From: Epiperipatus broadwayi
Lineage: Eukaryota; Onychophora; Udeonychophora; Euonychophora; Peripatidae
Direction: 5' to 3'
DNA: 64,000 nucleotides
Assembly: GCA_028023455.1 (NCBI GenBank)
Contig: JAQFVV010006309.1
Span: 4,071,482-4,135,481 of the forward strand
Shown here: piece after piece, positions 59,509 to 64,000 of the stretch
Layout of the letters: every line of letters starts with the position of its first letter
How positions within the stretch are numbered: the first letter of the stretch is position 1
Notes under the pieces: generated by a model
Database searches by the model: none
Seen by the model: only the letters and a program-made list of their open reading frames with translations
Told to the model about the DNA's origin: nothing
Translations under genes and position numbers: made by a program

Positions 59509-61672
59509 TGTAATGGGTACATACGACGTTACATTGTTTTTTTATTATTAAACATGAAAAAAATAAAAGTTCGCAAATAAAACTTCTTTTTTAAGAATTA
59601 AAAATTGAAAATTAAAAAATCATCTTAAACTCGTATATATAAAATTGCACAGATAAAAAAAATAAATTATTATTAAAATAAAACTTTATTAAAAATAGAA
59701 AAACTAAATCTTTCAACAAAAAGATTTAGAGATAAAAATATATCTTTAAGTTTGGAAAACACATTAATTAATCAGAAAATGGAAATGATTGTTTTAATTA
59801 GTTAAATGTAAACTAACCTTGGGCATTTAAATGTATAAGCATAGGTCAATAGGAGAGAAAAACAATAAAATCGGACCTCAGTGAAAGGACCATCACATCG
59901 ATGATGTAATGTCAATTGAATCCTTAAAATTAATATAAAAGGAAAAGTTTGGAAATTATTAGTTAGTTATTACAGAGATGTGACTATATGTGTTAGTGTG
60001 GAGTTGAAGGAGAAGGAATTGAAAAGACGCACTCTTCAATCCCTTCAGTTTTGTTTAAAAAAAAAGAAATGACATTGTTTTTTCTACATTAAAGACCAGC
60101 TAAACTAAAAGACCTCTGGATAAGTAAAAAACAACGGCTAACTGGATACCAATATCTTCAGGACGCCGTGGGAATTCCCGTTCAAAATTACAAACAACTA
60201 CAAATTATGGACCTTTTAAAACCATAAGAACTTTAGATAATTCATGAACATTAAATTAAAAACTTTCCGTATTTAAAAAAATAGAAATAGATTCCTATCT
60301 GACCAAACTAAATTATTTATTAATTAGTTATAATTTTATTTGATGTATTTCTTTTTTGTAAAATCATTTCCATTTAGTTTTATTTATGATTTTTGTTTTG
60401 CGATAATTTAAATTATATAAATCTTAAATTTAAGTCGGGCATGAATGGCTATATAGATTTGTAAAGTTATATTAGGGGAGGGTAATCTTAGGTTATTTGT
60501 TTCATAGTTAGATTAGGTCAATGGATTGGATATATTGGTGTAATTAGTTGATGTAGTATGAGATTTGCTACAGACAGGATCACTGTATACGCCACACACT
60601 TCCATTTTGCCTAAGGATGGGATCGTAAGTCGGCAAAAATGACCGCTGTCCTTTCCTATGGAGTTTTTTTTTATTGCTCTTCTTGTCAGATAGATGTAGT
60701 ATTCCTATCTGACGAGAGGCAATTTTTTTCTCTTAACCCTGCTGTTCAGAGGTACATTCCTGACAGTATGATTTTTGTGTGGCCATATTCATGTTACATT
60801 GAATACATAAATATATCAGATGGATTGATGCTGTTTTGACTGCAAACTTTTGGCCTAAGGTTAAACAAGGATAGAATATTTTCTTTTCAAATGCAATCTA
60901 TGTAGTCTATTCATACTTGACACTCTAAATAAAAGTGCATTAAATTTAAGTTGGGTATAGACGCTTGCATGGGTTGGTTACCGGTTAATTATGTTTTTGG
61001 TTTTCATATTTGATCAAAATATATAGACATTCGATAAATACTGATACCTTACGGTGAGTATCCAAGATGTATTTATTTCGGATGTCTTGTAAGTTATTGG
61101 TGTAAATGGGGCATCTTATGATGAATGCCATTGGGTTTCTTATGAATTTCCCTCTGCAATTCCATCAATGACTTTATATTTTGATAGTTTATGTTTACTT
61201 TAAAATGTTTTTGACCGTGTAATCTTTGTAACCGATCTATACTCAACATTATAAACAACTTTTATAAATCCCTCTGTGCGAACTTATAATAGTATAAAAA
61301 TTAAAAATGTAAATTTATAAAAATTAAAATGTAAATTAAAATCAAAGTTAAAAATGTAAGTTAAATTTTAAAATGTAAACTGATACTATAATAATTTTAA
61401 ATATATATGTGCGTAAATAAATGTTTGTGTGTTTAATTACTGGCAGTGGCTTATTTTATTCTTTTTTAAAAATTATTCTTAGATAAGAATTTATAAAATA
61501 TAAATCTCTGCTGTTCCACTGAGCTAGTGACAATGGGCTAATGACCGGAATCAAAATATAAATTTTTTTTTGAACTTATGTATCTGCCTACTATATAAAT
61601 TTTCTAGGTTCAAATGCCTAGATGGCGCCCTGTAGTGCAGATTACATTAAGTACTTTATCCGGATCGTTATA
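59509..61672. mobile_element. TG...CA-type element E5, nested in E2 right copy
   Basis: Starts TGTAATGGGTACATACGACG after (TA)n and ends TATCCGGATCGTTATA before (TA)n. Near its right end are an antisense tRNA-like stretch (GCTGTTCCACTGAGCTAGTG) and GATGGCGCCCTGTAGTGCAG. It has an ATAAAACTTTATTAAAAATA stretch about 175 bp in. A hairpin CTTGTCAGATAG...CTATCTGACGAG lies at about 60684-60717. The internal sequence is unlike E3 although it sits at the equivalent site. The 66-residue frame at 60639-60839 is not recognisable. Confidence 0.5.
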
Positions 61673-63481
61673 ATATATATATATGCACACAGAGTGCAGT
61701 ATATTTGATGATTATATTTCAATCATCATAAAATAATAAATGATTAAAAATTTAAATTACTACATTTTAATGATATAGATATCTATTAACATATATGTGT
61801 ATGCACATGGAAATGTATGTGTATGATATTGTTTATACCATATCTTTTAACTTGTCAAAATAATAGAGTTATTAAAATGTACATTTTCACAATTAAATTC
61901 TTTGTTGAAATTATATTATAACATTTATATATTTTTATGCTATGTTTTAATTGGCTGTGTATAGTTTCTGTTTTTCTCTTTAAAATAAGCACTATCAAAT
62001 TTTTGACAGTTGATTGTTGATTGATTATCAAGGCATTTTAAATAAATCTAAAAGATTTGCTTTTTTTTTTTAGATTTCTACTTTTTTTTAAAAAAAAAGT
62101 AAAATAAAATCAGTCTTTAACTGATTATTATAATGTTTTTTTTAGAATTATTTGAAAATATAAATTTCAAAATGTCTTTTTTGTTCTTTCAATAAATGAG
62201 CTTAAACAAAATCATTTTATATTATATATCTCACTTTTAGAATGTCATTTTTAAGGAATTTGAAAATTATTTCTTTGCAAAATATATATAGCAAATCATC
62301 TCTCTTTTAGATATTTGACTCAAGCAAGTTAATTATTTGTTTTACTTTAAGTTACTACGTTAACATGTCTTTTTTAAGGAATATTAAAAAAAATACAACT
62401 TACTGTATATACATTTATCTGTGCTTCTCTGGATATAAACGCAACAGCATACATATAACTACTTAATCAATTGATGGTTTGTCTTGATAGCGAGCAGTAC
62501 AGGAAAGTCATAATCAAGAAGTTATAATCCAGGTAAGTTAGTCTTGATTTATGTTCCCTTTTGTCTTGGACATGCAGACATCAGACCAGAAAACTATCTA
62601 ACCCATATTTAAGTAGACTAGTGAATGTAGAAGTGGGTCAGCTTCATGATTCAAAACTTCAGCAGTAAATTAGGGCAGCTGCTTCATTGCATTCTTATAT
62701 TTTCATGGCAGTCCTCTGGATAATTCTTCCAGACATCTCTGCAGCTAGCTTTACTGTGACCATTATCTGCTACAGTTACCAAGAAACTGCAGCTAACTCT
62801 TTACAAATATTTTAGCCACATTTTTCAGTTAGCCATTAGCTAACTGCATCACCAAAAATATTAAGACAAAAACTGTCTTAAAAAAATTAATACCCAAACA
62901 TTGCAGCTGGCCAATTTGACCACATGCTTAAAATATTATAACCAGACTCTTCTGGCCAGCTCTTACAAAAGCTACAAATCAAACTGAACTGATGCTTTTT
63001 TTATCAGCCCTTTTATAGAATTGGTTTGGGATGATAACACATTTAATTAAAAAGTTTTTTTCTTATCTTTTCAAAAAGATCATTAATCCTTTGAAATCTC
63101 TTTTAATTAAAAGCTACTTTTGAAAGCAACTTTGCAATTTTACCAAAGGGGTGATCTACATGTTTTTTACTTAAATAGTGAAATGCATACAAGCATTAAT
63201 TGAAAAATATATTTTATACAAGTTTTAATTAAAAGATTTCTCAAAAAGAATATATAATAGAAATATTTACAATTATCATTCTATTTTAAACATAAAACAT
63301 ACTTTTTTAAATTTCAAAATCAGAATAAAAATATTAATTTTTATTAGACCTTTTAAAATCTTTATTTTATAATAGAATTTTATTTTAAATTCAGAGTTAT
63401 TTAACTCTTTATTATTCCAGGATTGGGTAGAAAAATATTTACAAATTTATATCTATGTTTATTTCCACTTTTCCTTTACTT

Positions 63482-63518
<37 letters not shown>
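63482..63518. repeat. (TA)n(TG)n microsatellite
   Basis: About ten TA units followed by about nine TG units, within the right end of E2. Confidence 0.9.
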
Positions 63519-63571
63519 ACACAATTATGTTACTATGTGCCATGTAACCCAGATGGTTACAATATATATAT

Positions 63572-64000
63572 ATGTTATGTTACCATTTTGTATGGAACTT
63601 TTAATACATATTAACTAAATATTATTTTGGAGAAAATGTCAGTTCAAAAAAAAAAAAAAAGAAATAAATAATTAATGAAAATAATTGAAAAAGTAATTAA
63701 TATTTGTTTAAATGTAATATATCCACACATAAATCAACCAAGTGTTAAATAATTAGAATTAATAATTATTAATAGCTTTAAATTAATCATTTAATTGTAT
63801 CCTTGGATTCATTTGTTGATAGTTAAGTCTGCATTTGCTGAAAATTAGATTTTATGTAGGTGAGCTTATAATATATATATATATGCAGTTTTTCCCCCAC
63901 TGTTGAATGATTTAAATATATTAATATGTGTATGGAAGGATTCCTTTCTATTTGTTTTAATAAATTACAGATCGAACTCAAAACAAGACATCCCTGTAGA
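63572..64000. repeat. duplicated segment, right copy, second half (runs off window)
   Basis: Matches 49115-49520 from ATGTTATGTTA to AAACAAGACATCCCTGTAGA, including CAAGTGTTAAATAATTAGA. It directly follows the (TA)n at the right end of E2, continuing the segment interrupted at 55485. Confidence 0.75.

Larger units (their letters stand above)
58288..63561. mobile_element. TG...CA-type element E2, right copy, interrupted by E5
   Basis: Begins TGTAACAGGATGGGAAAGAT after (TA)n and ends CCCAGATGGTTACA before (TA)n; the ends are inverted repeats (TGTAAC/GTTACA). The left part, 58288-59508, and right part, 61673-63561, each match the left copy in the same order (GTCATCCCTGGGGTGATAGC; CACACAGAGTGCAGTATATT; GCTGGCCAATTTGACCACAT). 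The copies are clearly diverged (many substitutions and indels), so neither derives from a recent duplication of the other. No coding capacity. Confidence 0.6.

Noticed and set aside
60639-60839. 66-residue open frame as a gene
   Set aside because: No family signature, inside a non-coding mobile element, overlaps a short hairpin.
1-64000. Bacterial or organellar origin
   Set aside because: No long intact ORFs or operons; SINEs, LINEs, Penelope-like, hAT and mariner relics are animal genome features.
1-64000. Naming the host species (for example a cephalopod or Hydra)
   Set aside because: Repeat types and AT content fit several invertebrate groups; no species-diagnostic sequence could be verified without a search.

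Overview
The window is AT-rich animal DNA with no intact host gene that I can recognise. What is recognisable is almost entirely transposable elements of metazoan type, most of them broken. They include a ZMYM/DUF4371-type hAT transposase relic, a ZBED-type hAT relic, a mariner relic, at least five LINE fragments, Penelope-like elements with GIY-YIG endonuclease, tRNA-derived SINEs, fold-back elements, a pogo/Tigger-like MITE and an LTR-retroelement gag-pol relic. There are also many (TA)n tracts. This mix fits an AT-rich invertebrate, such as a mollusc, cnidarian or flatworm. The sequence alone does not let me name a species, and the window reads as intergenic or deep-intronic DNA.

Layout. 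0.3-2.1 kb: hAT/ZMYM-like pseudogene. 4.1-11.1 kb: SINE pieces, three sense-strand fragments of one LINE family, a decayed Penelope-like element and a 49-bp-arm hairpin. 11.3-20 kb: a dense run of fold-back elements (long inverted repeats), one holding a SINE with a perfect 15-bp target duplication, plus an antisense LINE tail. 22.8-26.5 kb: a non-autonomous hAT element with perfect 13-bp termini and an 8-bp target duplication, split by a Penelope-like element whose endonuclease end is duplicated in inverted orientation. 26.5-27.1 kb: mariner relic. 27.5-33.4 kb: SINE-related repeats, a candidate 49-nt exon and a ZBED-type hAT relic. 34.6-44 kb and 58.3-63.6 kb: large non-coding elements with TG...CA ends (TGTAAC...GTTACA type) inserted in (TA)n tracts and nested in one another. 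50.3-51.2 kb: pogo-like MITE. 51.5-54.3 kb: dead LTR-retroelement. 55.5-58.3 kb: a 410-bp satellite array that runs about 2.3 units one way and then about 4.4 units the other way from a single turning point.

How the parts relate. A segment of about 1.15 kb (48.38-49.52 kb) occurs again as two halves at 54.77-55.49 and 63.57-64.0 kb. The right copy is therefore the left locus split by about 8 kb of satellite plus nested elements, all bounded by (TA)n tracts. Insertion order can be read at several places: hAT, then Penelope within it; fold-back element, then SINE within it; outer TG...CA element, then a different TG...CA element within its internal (TA)n tract. All family assignments come from motifs read by eye; no database search was possible.
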